Below are positions 9,981 to 18,322 of a DNA stretch of 64,000 nucleotides, piece by piece; the first letter of the stretch is position 1; each line of letters begins with the position of its first letter. Made by a program: the position numbers and the translations under genes. This stretch comes from Gammaproteobacteria bacterium (GTDB lineage: Bacteria > Pseudomonadota > Gammaproteobacteria > Steroidobacterales > Woeseiaceae). Under the pieces are notes generated by a model. It did not search any database. It was not told the origin of the DNA and was given only the letters and a program-made list of their open reading frames with translations. The DNA lies in assembly GCA_024639825.1 (NCBI GenBank), contig JAHEGH010000007.1, positions 1 to 64,000 of the forward strand. The letters run 5' to 3'.

Positions 9981-10700
9981 TTGATCGAAAAATTACGCAC
10001 TGCAATAGCTGCTGGTCTCGCAACCCTGCTGATGGTTGGTTGCAGTTCGACTGTGACGATGGAAATGCCAACTATTCCCGAGCCGCGGATGGAGAAAATC
10101 GGGGTCGATGTCGCGGTCCGCATTCCTGCCGAGTTTGAGCACTTTGTGCATGTCGAGCAGGTCCTTGGAAAGGAAACCTGGACGATCGATCTCGGCCGCT
10201 CCAACGCCGCGTTCTTCACGCAATTGTTTGGCCACATGTTTGATTCGGTCATTGTCCTTGGGCCCGAGGATGATCCGCGGGATCACCAGTTTGACGCACT
10301 TATCGAACCCTCAATTGATGGCTTCGAATTCTCCACACCCGGCCAGAGCCAGTCGGAGGCGTTTGCTGTCTGGATTCGTTACCGAATGTCAGTATTCGAC
10401 AGCGTCGGCAATCGCGCTTCCAGCTGGACCGTCAATGCCTACGGCAAGAGCCAGAAAGAAGAATTGGGCGGCAGCGATTCACTGAAGCGAGCGGCCGTGC
10501 TCGCTATGCGGGACGCGGCGGCGCTCATTATCATGCAGATGGAGCGGGCCACCAATATCAGTCAGCTGGCGAATGGCCCGTTGCAGCCGGCGTCAACAGA
10601 GTCGGAAGCTATGGTCGCCGGTACCGAACAGGAGAGCGAAGAACCGGCCAGCGTCATCGGCATCTTCGCCATCGGAGGCATTGACGATGCGGCAGAGTAA
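9981..10700 (+). CDS. Lipoprotein of unknown function (first of a pair)
   Basis: 239 residues starting at TTG 9981, the only start that keeps the lipoprotein signal (LLMVGC, Cys about 21). No strong Shine-Dalgarno is visible, so initiation is uncertain. The mature part has beta-strand segments (KIGVDVAVRIP, DALIEPSIDGFEFSTPG) and a segment AVWIRYRMSVFD...GNRASSWTVNAYGKS, reminiscent of outer-membrane-associated curli-, LptE- or TolB-like accessory lipoproteins, but no family is securely recognised. It overlaps the next lipoprotein gene by 14 bp in another frame, so the two probably form a functional pair. Confidence 0.7.
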   Translation: MIEKLRTAIAAGLATLLMVGCSSTVTMEMPTIPEPRMEKIGVDVAVRIPAEFEHFVHVEQVLGKETWTIDLGRSNAAFFTQLFGHMFDSVIVLGPEDDPRDHQFDALIEPSIDGFEFSTPGQSQSEAFAVWIRYRMSVFDSVGNRASSWTVNAYGKSQKEELGGSDSLKRAAVLAMRDAAALIIMQMERATNISQLANGPLQPASTESEAMVAGTEQESEEPASVIGIFAIGGIDDAAE

Positions 10701-11337
10701 GTTCCTTGTGGTTTTCATTGCCTTTAGCCTGACCGGCTGCATCACATCACGCATCGAAGATGCGCGAGAGAATGTCACCGGCCTCAAGGATGGCCAGTCC
10801 GTGGTCATCATGGCCAAGAGTTACCACCAGGGCAATGAGACCGAGGGCGACTACCTTGACTGTATTGAAAAGGCACTTGGCGCGGGCTCAAACGGAATCA
10901 GCGTTGTTCCGCACCAGAAGTTCGTTGACAGACTGTTCCCGTGGTTCGAGCCGCGCACCGCACCGGCAGATACCAAGGGACTCCCTGCATTGATGGATCG
11001 CCCGGGTGTGAAAAGTGCGGTTAAGGATATGGGTGTTCGCTACGTCGTCTGGCTCGACGGCGATACTGAACGCGTGGCCGAAGGTGGCAGCCTCTCCTGT
11101 GCCGCGGGGCCGGGCGGCGGTGGCTGTTTCGGATTCGCCTGGTGGCAAAACGATGCTGATTACGAAGCCGCAGTTTGGGATCTGGACGACTATGAGTCGG
11201 CTGGCACCGTTTCTGCCGATGTCAGCGGCACTTCGTTCCTGCCGGCTCTGGTTATCCCAATACCATTGATCGCCCGCACACAGACAAGGGCCTGCAAAGG
11301 GCTCGCGCAACAACTACGGGCCTTTATCGTTCAGTAG
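10687..11337 (+). CDS. Lipoprotein of unknown function (second of a pair)
   Basis: 216 residues from ATG 10687, chosen because it begins a lipoprotein signal (MRQSKFLVVFIAFSLTGC). The frame is open further upstream, but that part lies inside the preceding gene. The mature region contains SVVIMAKSYHQ, a Cys-containing helix YLDCIEKAL, a strand VRYVVWLDGDTE and a Gly-rich segment with GGGGCFGFAWW. The same layout is seen in small exported 'stress' lipoproteins, but no function can be assigned. It overlaps the preceding lipoprotein gene and converges on the NlpC/P60 gene. Confidence 0.7.
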   Translation: MRQSKFLVVFIAFSLTGCITSRIEDARENVTGLKDGQSVVIMAKSYHQGNETEGDYLDCIEKALGAGSNGISVVPHQKFVDRLFPWFEPRTAPADTKGLPALMDRPGVKSAVKDMGVRYVVWLDGDTERVAEGGSLSCAAGPGGGGCFGFAWWQNDADYEAAVWDLDDYESAGTVSADVSGTSFLPALVIPIPLIARTQTRACKGLAQQLRAFIVQ

Positions 11338-11343
11338 GCACGC

Positions 11344-11856
11344 CTAGTAAGGCCGGCCGGCCCTGATCAATGCCGCTCTGTAAAATGGCGCGTCCAGCGA
11401 CTCTACGGAGACCTTGCGTCCCGATTGCGGGGCATGCACGAACCGTCGCTCTCCAAGATACAGACCAACGTGCGACATTTTTCCCTCAACCCTAAAGAAC
11501 AGTAAGTCCCCGGCCCTTAGCTCACTGCGGCCGACGGGACTCACCGCCGACCAAAGCTGGCCAGTGGTGCGTGGAACCTTGAGACCAGCCTGCCGGTAGG
11601 AATACTGCACGAGACCGCTGCAATCGAAGCCGCTTGGGGAGGTACCCCCATAGCGATAAGGGGCGCCAACCTGGTCAAGGGCAAAAGCGGCCGCACGCTG
11701 ACCCGCTGTCGTCCTGACAGGGGAAGAGGCAGGCTGGCCCACTGACCCGCGTTCGACAGGCGATGGCGCAGGCGGGTTTGAACCACAGGCAGCCAGTGCC
11801 AACACTGTGATTGCTAAAGAGAAAACGCGAATTATGTGAGCAGGCTGCGCTATCAT
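11344..11856 (-). CDS. NlpC/P60 peptidoglycan endopeptidase lipoprotein
   Basis: 170 residues from ATG 11856, supported by GGAGT seven nt upstream; a GTG three codons earlier is less well placed. The lipoprotein signal ends LALAAC (Cys24). The C-terminal C40 domain carries the catalytic triad: Cys79 in GFDCSGLV, His129 in MSHVGLYLG and His141 in FVHAPQSG. It probably cleaves the D-Glu/mDAP bond or a cross-link in peptidoglycan at the outer membrane inner face, as MepS/Spr does. It is close to MepS in size, but the orthology is not certain. It converges on the lipoprotein pair. Confidence 0.9.
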   Translation of the reverse strand: MIAQPAHIIRVFSLAITVLALAACGSNPPAPSPVERGSVGQPASSPVRTTAGQRAAAFALDQVGAPYRYGGTSPSGFDCSGLVQYSYRQAGLKVPRTTGQLWSAVSPVGRSELRAGDLLFFRVEGKMSHVGLYLGERRFVHAPQSGRKVSVESLDAPFYRAALIRAGRPY

Positions 11857-11913
11857 CTGCGTCACTCCGAACTACAACAGCGTCAAATATAGCCTTTGGC
11901 ACCTTAATCTGGA

Positions 11914-13206
11914 ATGAACTGCCTCTCAGCTTTTAAAAAAACTCCCGGCTCCTGGGGCCTTCTGGTCGCGCTGGCATCGCTCGCCGCATGTGGTGTGCCA
12001 ACGTCAGAGTCCGCTGATCGCGCTAATAACCGCGAGTACAGCATGCACTACACTCTGTCGCCCGACCCCGCCACCTCGACGGTTCTGGTCGAAATGCGCC
12101 TGCGGCAACCCCGAGATCTCGTGCGTGAAATATCCTTTCCAGTCAGCGACCTGGTCAGCGACATGAGTGGCGACGGTGATCTGCAGGTCCATAACAACCG
12201 CGTTCAATGGCAACCTCCTGCAGATGGCGGCACACTCGAGTGGCGGGTCCTCGTGCGCCAGGAACGTGGCGACAACGCCTTCGATGCGCTGCTAGATACC
12301 GAGTGGGGCATTTTTCGTGCTGAAGATGTAATCCCGCGTGCGCGCACGAGAACACTCAAGGGCTCGGAATCGCGAACCACCCTCGCTTTCAACCTGCCCG
12401 CCAGCTGGTCTGCCATCACGGAATACTCAGCATTGGCGCAACCCATCGTCATTGATCGAGCGGAGCGGCGCTTTGACGAGCCCACCGGCTGGATCGCCAT
12501 GGGCAAACTTGGCGTCCGTCGCGAAACAATTGCCGGAACTCGCGTGGCCATTGCGGCACCGCAGTCTCACGATGTACGTCGCATGGATATGCTGGCGCTG
12601 CTCAACTGGACCCTCCCCGAATTGCATGAGGTACTACCGGACACCCTCCCTCGCCTGACTATTATCAGCGCCGGCGAACCTATGTGGCGCGGCGGGCTGT
12701 CTGCGCCGGCGTCGTTTTTCCTGCATGCCGATCGCCCCCTCATCAGCGAGAACGCGACAAGCTCGCTGCTGCACGAAGTGATGCACACAGCGCTCGGGCT
12801 GCGGCCACGTGAAGGAAACGACTGGATTGTCGAAGGTCTGGCCGAGTACTACAGCATCGAATTACTCCGGCGAGGTAATGCGATTTCCAAAAGCCGCGCG
12901 AAGAAGGCATTCGCCCGGCAGGCTGAATGGGGTGCACAAAGCACTGCTCTCTGCGGCGGGGAATCCACCGCGGCGACCACCGCGCTGGCGGTCACCATCT
13001 TCAAAAAACTCGACCGCGAGTTACTGGAGAAATCTGAAGGCAAAGTGGACCTGGACTCCATTCTGCCAAACCTTGTGAATACAGACATAGACCTCAGCAG
13101 CCTGATTCACGTCGTGAAAGAGACAATTGGTGTAACACCCGACACACTTCACAGCGGCAATTTGCCCGGCTGCAGTAGTATGGCAACAGCTAACCAGGAG
13201 CTCTGA
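11914..13206 (+). CDS. HExxH metallopeptidase-like lipoprotein (M61-like)
   Basis: 430 residues with a lipoprotein signal (VALASLAACG). The N-terminal half is beta-rich (MHYTLSPDPATSTVLVEMRLR), as in M61 glycyl-aminopeptidase-like proteins. The C-terminal half has a gluzincin motif LLHEVMHTALG followed about 20 residues later by WIVEGLAEYYS, in which the Glu would be the third zinc ligand. It is therefore likely an active zinc peptidase anchored in the envelope. The substrate is unknown. It lies 7 bp upstream of the Ycf46-type AAA gene on the same strand, so the two likely share an operon. Confidence 0.8.
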   Translation: MNCLSAFKKTPGSWGLLVALASLAACGVPTSESADRANNREYSMHYTLSPDPATSTVLVEMRLRQPRDLVREISFPVSDLVSDMSGDGDLQVHNNRVQWQPPADGGTLEWRVLVRQERGDNAFDALLDTEWGIFRAEDVIPRARTRTLKGSESRTTLAFNLPASWSAITEYSALAQPIVIDRAERRFDEPTGWIAMGKLGVRRETIAGTRVAIAAPQSHDVRRMDMLALLNWTLPELHEVLPDTLPRLTIISAGEPMWRGGLSAPASFFLHADRPLISENATSSLLHEVMHTALGLRPREGNDWIVEGLAEYYSIELLRRGNAISKSRAKKAFARQAEWGAQSTALCGGESTAATTALAVTIFKKLDRELLEKSEGKVDLDSILPNLVNTDIDLSSLIHVVKETIGVTPDTLHSGNLPGCSSMATANQEL

Positions 13207-13213
13207 ACGCAGC

Positions 13214-14704
13214 ATGGATGGACGTCACGACCTCGATCTTGTACTTCGATCCCGCACACCAATTGTCGTCATTGAGTCGCAGGATGAGCAACGCATGCTT
13301 GAGCTGCTGCAATCGATCACAGTTTCGCGAGCGAGCGATTCGTATGCGCCGCTGTTTCGATGGACAATTACCGATGGGCTGCAACGCATCGATATTTCGC
13401 TTGAGCCCCAGGCGATCAACGCACAGCCCACCGACGTCCTGAAGCATATCCGCGCGGTCTCCAAGCCTGGCATTTATGTCCTGCTCGACTTTCATCCGTT
13501 TCTCGAGGACCCGGTCCATGTGCGACTACTAAAAGACATTTGCATGCGCGCACAGGACATTAACCGGCAAATAGTCCTGATCAGCCACACTGTCAAGATT
13601 CCACAGGAACTCGAAAGTTTCTGTGCGCGCTTCGATATGGCTCTGCCGTCGGAAAGCGATCGCACGATGATCGTGAAGAAAGCCGCAAGGGAATATGCCA
13701 GGGACCATCCAGGTGCGCGTGTCCAGGTGGACCCCAAAGCGCATGAACTGCTGATCCAGAATCTCGCAGGGCTGACCTGGGCTGACACCGAAAGACTCGC
13801 GCGCAACGCTATCTATGTCGATGGCGCCATCACCCGCAGTGACCTTCCCGATGTCATGCAAGCCAAGTATGAACTGCTCAACCGAGGTGGGGCATTACAA
13901 TTTGAGTATGATACCGCCCGGTTTAACGATGTAGGTGGTCTGACCCGACTTAAATCCTGGTTACAGCAAAGACGCCCGGCGTTTCGTGGTGATGGCGACG
14001 CCGCACACCTCGATGTTCCGAAAGGCATCCTGCTACTCGGCGTACAGGGTTGCGGCAAGAGCCTTGCTGCAAAAGCAACAGCCGGCGTTTTCGGCGTGCC
14101 TCTTCTGCGTCTCGACTTCGGCGCGATTTACGACAAGTACCACGGTGAAACGGAGCGCAAGCTCCGCGAATCATTGAAAACCGCTGACATCATGTCGCCT
14201 TGCGTGCTCTGGATCGACGAAATTGAAAAAGGCATAGCCGGACGCGGTGGAGAAACCGGGACCACGCAACGCGTGCTGGGTTCGTTTCTTACCTGGATGG
14301 CGGAACGGCGCAGCAAGGTATTTGTCGTAGCGACCGCCAATGACATCAGCACCCTGCCACCCGAACTCGTTCGCAAAGGGCGATTCGACGAAATTTTCTT
14401 CGTGGACCTGCCCAATGACAGTGTCAGGACCTCAATATTCGCCATCCACCTGACGAATCGCAAACAATCGCTGCAGGCCTTTGACCTCGAAAAACTAACC
14501 GCTGCAACTGAAGGATTCTCGGGTGCGGAGATCGAGCAAGCCATCGTTTCGTCGCTGTACGCCGCCCATGCTCAAAACGAGCCGCTCGCAAGCAACCACA
14601 TCCTCGCCGAAATCGAGCAGACCCGGCCACTCTCCGTCGTCATGGCCGAGCGTATCGGCGCGATGCGCGACTGGGCTGCGGGCAGAACCGTGTCCTGCGA
14701 CTGA
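13214..14704 (+). CDS. AAA+ ATPase, Ycf46 type
   Basis: 496 residues. The N-terminal ~200 residues match the Ycf46-family regulatory part (TPIVVIESQDEQRMLELL; IYVLLDFHPFLEDP; VLISHTVKIPQELE). The AAA+ domain follows: Walker A GVQGCGKSLAAK near residue 280, Walker B VLWIDEIEKG near 335, sensor-1 VFVVATAND, and an arginine-finger-like stretch RKGRFDEIFFVDLP. The C-terminal lid has GFSGAEIEQAI. In cyanobacteria and chloroplasts this family is linked to photosynthesis and CO2 use; its role here is unknown. It is positioned immediately after the HExxH lipoprotein and before the FHA gene. Confidence 0.9.
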   Translation: MDGRHDLDLVLRSRTPIVVIESQDEQRMLELLQSITVSRASDSYAPLFRWTITDGLQRIDISLEPQAINAQPTDVLKHIRAVSKPGIYVLLDFHPFLEDPVHVRLLKDICMRAQDINRQIVLISHTVKIPQELESFCARFDMALPSESDRTMIVKKAAREYARDHPGARVQVDPKAHELLIQNLAGLTWADTERLARNAIYVDGAITRSDLPDVMQAKYELLNRGGALQFEYDTARFNDVGGLTRLKSWLQQRRPAFRGDGDAAHLDVPKGILLLGVQGCGKSLAAKATAGVFGVPLLRLDFGAIYDKYHGETERKLRESLKTADIMSPCVLWIDEIEKGIAGRGGETGTTQRVLGSFLTWMAERRSKVFVVATANDISTLPPELVRKGRFDEIFFVDLPNDSVRTSIFAIHLTNRKQSLQAFDLEKLTAATEGFSGAEIEQAIVSSLYAAHAQNEPLASNHILAEIEQTRPLSVVMAERIGAMRDWAAGRTVSCD

Positions 14705-14737
14705 CAGATTTAACTTAAGCCACTGATTTTTTGGGCA

Positions 14738-14772
14738 CGCCTCATTGAGGCGCAGTCCTTGCGTGATAGACT
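14738..14772 (+). promoter_or_regulatory. Promoter with dyad upstream of the FHA gene
   Basis: A 15-bp near-perfect palindrome (14738-14752) contains a TTGAGG -35-like box at 14745-14750. Sixteen bp later comes TAGACT (14767-14772) as a -10. The predicted +1 falls on or next to the ATG at 14779, and no Shine-Dalgarno is visible, so the mRNA may be leaderless. The dyad over the -35 may be an operator. Confidence 0.4.
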
Positions 14773-14778
14773 GCGCGG

Positions 14779-16209
14779 ATGACTAATGAGAAAATTAAAA
14801 TAAACGAATTAGTCGCGGATGACGACGATCAGACCGCCGAACTCGAAGCGGTAACGTTCCGCCAGGATCATCCGTCGCATGTTGACGGCATGCTGGAGTC
14901 CGAAGAACACACCAGCAACTTTGACGAACATCGCAGCAGCGATGCGCGGACGATCAGCAAGCTCCAATACGATATCGAACAGCTGCGTGCCAAGTGGCTG
15001 GGACTCGAAACCGAAATCGTAGCGCGCGAGGAACTCGCAGAGAGACTTAACACCGACATCGCTGACTTGCGTGAATCTCTGTCGCGCAAGGAGAAACTCC
15101 TTAAAACCCGCGACCGCAATATCAAGGCACTCAAAGCCGAAATTCGTAGTCGCGACGAACGCCATCGCTCTGTCACGGCGGAGCTGAAGGATGAAATAAA
15201 AGCCACACGCAGAGCCGTGCGCGAAATTCCGGAACCACCTCTGTCTGCGCGTGTACAGGACACGCTCGCAAATGACGAGAATCGCCTGGCGCGTTCTGAA
15301 GCTTATGCCGATTCTCTGCGGCGCAGACTACAGGACGTACTTACACTGCAGGACGAATTGCAGAGCGAGCGCGATCGCGTTTCCGGGGCACTGGCCGAGA
15401 CGATTGATAAGAACAGGCATCTTGAAGAAGCGCTGGCCAACGCGGCGGACGACAAGCTGCAACTTGAGCAGGAACTTGGGGCCATTGGTGAAAAACATGC
15501 CCAGGAACTTCGCATGCTGCGCTTCGAGCTCGGAGAGGCTCAGGAAACTGTTGCTCAATCCGAGGTCCTCACTACCCAACTCGCCTCTGATCTCGTCGAT
15601 ACCAGGAGTTTCAAGGAGGAACTCGAGCGCATGATATGCGATAGCGATGAGCAATCCAGCAAGCGTATCGATGAACTTGAGAAAGAGCTGGCGAAGATGA
15701 CGCGCGTCGCAAACGACTTCGAGCAGAAGCTCGATGCGCGTAGCGATGCCATCAATGTCCTCCTTTCGGAACTCGCACGCAAATCCGAGCAAATGGAGTC
15801 TATTAATGAAATAGGCAACGTAATTTCGGATATCGATGTCCGCATTTCCGAGCAGTTTGACGAAGCCGACCAGGCCCAGGCGCAGGCACACAAGTCACCG
15901 GAGCGTGTTACCAGGGTCCTGGTAGGAAAGGTTGGCAAGCAACTACTGCGGTTTCCACTGTTTAAGGATCGCCTGACGATCGGCCGGACCGACGACAATG
16001 ACATTCAGCTGAACGCCGTGTACATCAGTCGTCGGCATGCCGTGGTGCAAGCTGATGGTGATTCCACACGGGTCATCGACTGGGGCAGCAAGAATGGCGT
16101 TTTCGTCAACTCTACCCGGGTAACCGAGCATTTCCTCAAGAATGGCGATATCGTCACGATCGGCAATGCGCACTTTCGCTACGAAGAGCGACCCAAGCGC
16201 GACAGTTGA
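14779..16209 (+). CDS. Coiled-coil protein with C-terminal FHA domain
   Basis: 476 residues, highly charged. Residues ~50-360 are long heptad-rich coiled coil. The last ~90 residues form a forkhead-associated domain: LTIGRTDDNDIQL, ISRRHAVVQ, DWGSKNGVFVN and LKNGDIVTIGNAHF, with the canonical Gly-Arg, Ser-x-x-His and Asn-Gly residues that bind phosphothreonine. It probably tethers phosphorylated partners at a filament or cell-envelope site. No kinase is encoded next to it except the distant srkA. It is followed by a Rho-independent terminator at 16215. Confidence 0.87.
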   Translation: MTNEKIKINELVADDDDQTAELEAVTFRQDHPSHVDGMLESEEHTSNFDEHRSSDARTISKLQYDIEQLRAKWLGLETEIVAREELAERLNTDIADLRESLSRKEKLLKTRDRNIKALKAEIRSRDERHRSVTAELKDEIKATRRAVREIPEPPLSARVQDTLANDENRLARSEAYADSLRRRLQDVLTLQDELQSERDRVSGALAETIDKNRHLEEALANAADDKLQLEQELGAIGEKHAQELRMLRFELGEAQETVAQSEVLTTQLASDLVDTRSFKEELERMICDSDEQSSKRIDELEKELAKMTRVANDFEQKLDARSDAINVLLSELARKSEQMESINEIGNVISDIDVRISEQFDEADQAQAQAHKSPERVTRVLVGKVGKQLLRFPLFKDRLTIGRTDDNDIQLNAVYISRRHAVVQADGDSTRVIDWGSKNGVFVNSTRVTEHFLKNGDIVTIGNAHFRYEERPKRDS

Positions 16210-16214
16210 ATTGT

Positions 16215-16240
16215 GAGCGTAATCACGCTCTTTTCTTTCC
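16215..16240 (+). terminator. Rho-independent terminator after the FHA gene
   Basis: Stem GAGCGT / ACGCTC with an AATC loop (16215-16230) is followed by a U-rich tail (TTTTCTTT). It lies 6 bp after the FHA stop codon. Confidence 0.7.
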
Positions 16241-16286
16241 AATCGGTCTAAAGTTTGCTTCTACGACAAGGAAGCGAGACAGCACG

Positions 16287-16571
16287 ATGCTGACTACCAC
16301 CGCAGGGACGCCGGTAAGACTGACTGATACGCAGCAGGTCACGCACAAAACAGGCAACACCATCTCCAGAAAGATATGGCTGCCCAAGCTTCTCTACAAC
16401 GCGCTGCCCTATTTCTACCTGGTTGCCGGGTTCATGGCTTTTTTCGCAACGCTGTACATTAGCGAGTGGTTCTGGGTACTCCCACACTACCTGCTGTTCT
16501 CGGCGGCATGCATTCATTTGGGCTTGCTGGTTTTTCGGCGTCGCCGTCGCCCGACGGACTCCGACGCTTGA
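16287..16571 (+). CDS. Small two-helix membrane protein
   Basis: 94 residues from ATG 16287, preceded by AAGGAAG about 13 nt upstream. An upstream in-frame start at 16206 would lie within the terminator and is less likely. There are two hydrophobic helices (YNALPYFYLVAGFMAFFATLY and WVLPHYLLFSAACIHLGLLVF) and a basic C-terminus (RRRRRP), consistent with a cytoplasmic tail. No family is recognised. It may be co-expressed with the next small membrane protein, 55 bp downstream. Confidence 0.6.
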   Translation: MLTTTAGTPVRLTDTQQVTHKTGNTISRKIWLPKLLYNALPYFYLVAGFMAFFATLYISEWFWVLPHYLLFSAACIHLGLLVFRRRRRPTDSDA

Positions 16572-16625
16572 CCTGAACCAGCACCTAAGCAACGATAACG
16601 GCCCTACTCCCACGGGCGTCGTATC

Positions 16626-16925
16626 GTGACTGACATTGCAGGCAAACATCCCAGCCCCAGAGGCGAATCACTTAAGAAAGAAGCCGCACTCTTCACCGGC
16701 ATGCTGTTCTTTGGTCTCGTAATACTGCCAATCGCAGTCTGGTTCGTCGGCAAAGCAGTTTTTGGTGTCTATGGCGGCATGGGCTACGGCGATTTCTTCG
16801 GAACGCTGATTGGCAAGGTACGCGATGGCGACCTGGCCGCATGGTTCCTGGTCCTGTCGCCGTGGCTGGTCTGGCAAATAGCTCGATTGATAGCATTTGG
16901 CTGGCGCGCAGCAGCGAAACTGTGA
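16626..16925 (+). CDS. Small two-helix membrane protein
   Basis: 99 residues from GTG 16626; the Shine-Dalgarno is weak. Two transmembrane stretches lie at LFFGLVILPIAVWFVGKAVFG and AAWFLVLSPWLVWQIARLIAFG. It is lysine-rich at the N-terminus, consistent with the N-terminus inside. No motif suggests a function. It follows the preceding small membrane protein in the same direction. Confidence 0.6.
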   Translation: MTDIAGKHPSPRGESLKKEAALFTGMLFFGLVILPIAVWFVGKAVFGVYGGMGYGDFFGTLIGKVRDGDLAAWFLVLSPWLVWQIARLIAFGWRAAAKL

Positions 16926-17055
16926 CCCGTATCACAATTCCGAAACATCAAGCCCTCTTATGCCCCAGGAGTTTGTAGCATTTCGCGGACTTATATTGCA
17001 CTCTGCATACGTACTCAGATGAAATTAATTTACTCGCCACACCGGTCACAAGTTC

Positions 17056-17424
17056 ATGCTGGAGAGACTGAAAAACTGGTTTAAAAACCGCTTCAATGCT
17101 GAAGATTCGGCGCCATCGCCGAAACTCCACATGACTGGCGCCCATGCTGCGCCGCCGCGAGTTCGCCCACCACAGAAAGTACCCCGCCGCAATCCGGAAT
17201 TCGTCGATGCTGATGCCGAGCTGTCGGGCGAAATCGAGAGCAATGGCCCGGGCAAGAACGTATTGATCCGCAACAAGTTTGTTCGGGAAGACACAGGAAC
17301 TCATGAAACCCTGAAGATTCTCGATGACTCGCTGGTTGACTCTGGCGAGGAAGCAGGCCTCGACCCCTACAATACCGGCGGCTTCGATCGCTCAAAGAAT
17401 TGGGACCGCCGCTTCAGCAAATAG
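17056..17424 (+). CDS. Small cytoplasmic protein of unknown function
   Basis: 122 residues, hydrophilic, with an amphipathic N-terminus (MLERLKNWFKNRF) that could bind a membrane surface. A proline-rich basic middle (RVRPPQKVPRRNP) and an acidic, Gly-rich C-terminus (GLDPYNTGGFDRSKNWDRRF) resemble scaffolding or adaptor segments. No family was recognised. It ends 12 bp before the YkvA-like gene on the same strand, so the two are likely co-transcribed. Confidence 0.6.
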   Translation: MLERLKNWFKNRFNAEDSAPSPKLHMTGAHAAPPRVRPPQKVPRRNPEFVDADAELSGEIESNGPGKNVLIRNKFVREDTGTHETLKILDDSLVDSGEEAGLDPYNTGGFDRSKNWDRRFSK

Positions 17425-17436
17425 TATTATCCGCAT

Positions 17437-17970
17437 GTGACTATGCGAATCTCATTTGAACTCGACGACAATGACCTGAAGCACTTCCGTCTCATAATGA
17501 ATGAGGCGCGCAAGGCTGCACGACGTTTGGCGCCCGAGGATATCGTTGCCGCCGCCGAGGATCTGCTGAAAGAAGTCCCGAAGTCCGAAGCGCCCGGTTT
17601 TATTGTCGAACGCCTCGAGCGGCTGCGCCTTATGATCCAGATGCTATCGGATATTGACTGGCGCCTTCCGCACCAGGACGCGACGCGCGTGCTCAACGCC
17701 CTCGCTTATTTCGCTGAACCTGAGGATCTGATTCCCGACAACATTCCCGGGTTAGGCTTTCTGGACGACGCTATCATGATCGAACTCGTCGCTCGCGAGC
17801 TGAAGCATGAAATGGATGCCTACCAGGACTTCTGCGATTACCGACAACGACTGTCGCAGACCGGTGACGGCAGCGCTGCCAGTCGCGAAGGATGGCTCGA
17901 CGCTCGCCGCAAGGAACTTCAGGCGCGAATGCACCGGCGTCGGGGCCGCGGGGGCCGGTTGCTGAGCTAA
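17437..17970 (+). CDS. YkvA-family (DUF1232) protein
   Basis: 177 residues. The start is either GTG 17437 or ATG 17443; the former is given. The hallmark DUF1232 block is YFAEPEDLIPDNIPGLGFLDDAIMIELV near residues 88-115. The rest is charged and helical with a very basic C-terminus (RMHRRRGRGGR). The protein is probably cytoplasmic or peripheral at the membrane. The function of this family is unestablished. It is downstream of the 122-residue protein and convergent with the small membrane gene at 17990. Confidence 0.72.
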   Translation: MTMRISFELDDNDLKHFRLIMNEARKAARRLAPEDIVAAAEDLLKEVPKSEAPGFIVERLERLRLMIQMLSDIDWRLPHQDATRVLNALAYFAEPEDLIPDNIPGLGFLDDAIMIELVARELKHEMDAYQDFCDYRQRLSQTGDGSAASREGWLDARRKELQARMHRRRGRGGRLLS

Positions 17971-17989
17971 GAGAGATCAGCCGCTGGTT

Positions 17990-18274
17990 CTACGGCCAGA
18001 AGTAGTACCCGGTCGCAAACAGGCCACCCCACATCGCGGCCTGCGCCCAATAGCGCCAAACCTGGTTTTTTACGAGGCTGTAGAAACTAACGCCGGAGAT
18101 CAGGGTCATACCGAGAAAGACGGACGCGCTGCGGAGCACGGGGTCAAACTCGCCTTGCAGACGCGGATACTCGTCCCCAAGGATCAGGATGACAATGATG
18201 ACGGCTGTCAGGCTGAACGTGATCGCGAAGCACGATCCGAGAATGATCAGCGTGACAACAGACAATGGACGCAT
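17990..18274 (-). CDS. Small three-helix membrane protein
   Basis: 94 residues with three hydrophobic segments: VVTLIILGSCFAITFSLTAV, VFLGMTLISGVSFYSLV and AAMWGGLFATGYYFWP. No motif identifies a function. The ATG at 18274 is the natural start. It is divergent from prc, with 48 bp between the starts. Confidence 0.65.
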   Translation of the reverse strand: MRPLSVVTLIILGSCFAITFSLTAVIIVILILGDEYPRLQGEFDPVLRSASVFLGMTLISGVSFYSLVKNQVWRYWAQAAMWGGLFATGYYFWP

Positions 18275-18322
18275 AGATTATTTTCCATAACGGTCAGAAA
18301 AACCGCGTAACATTGAAAGAAT

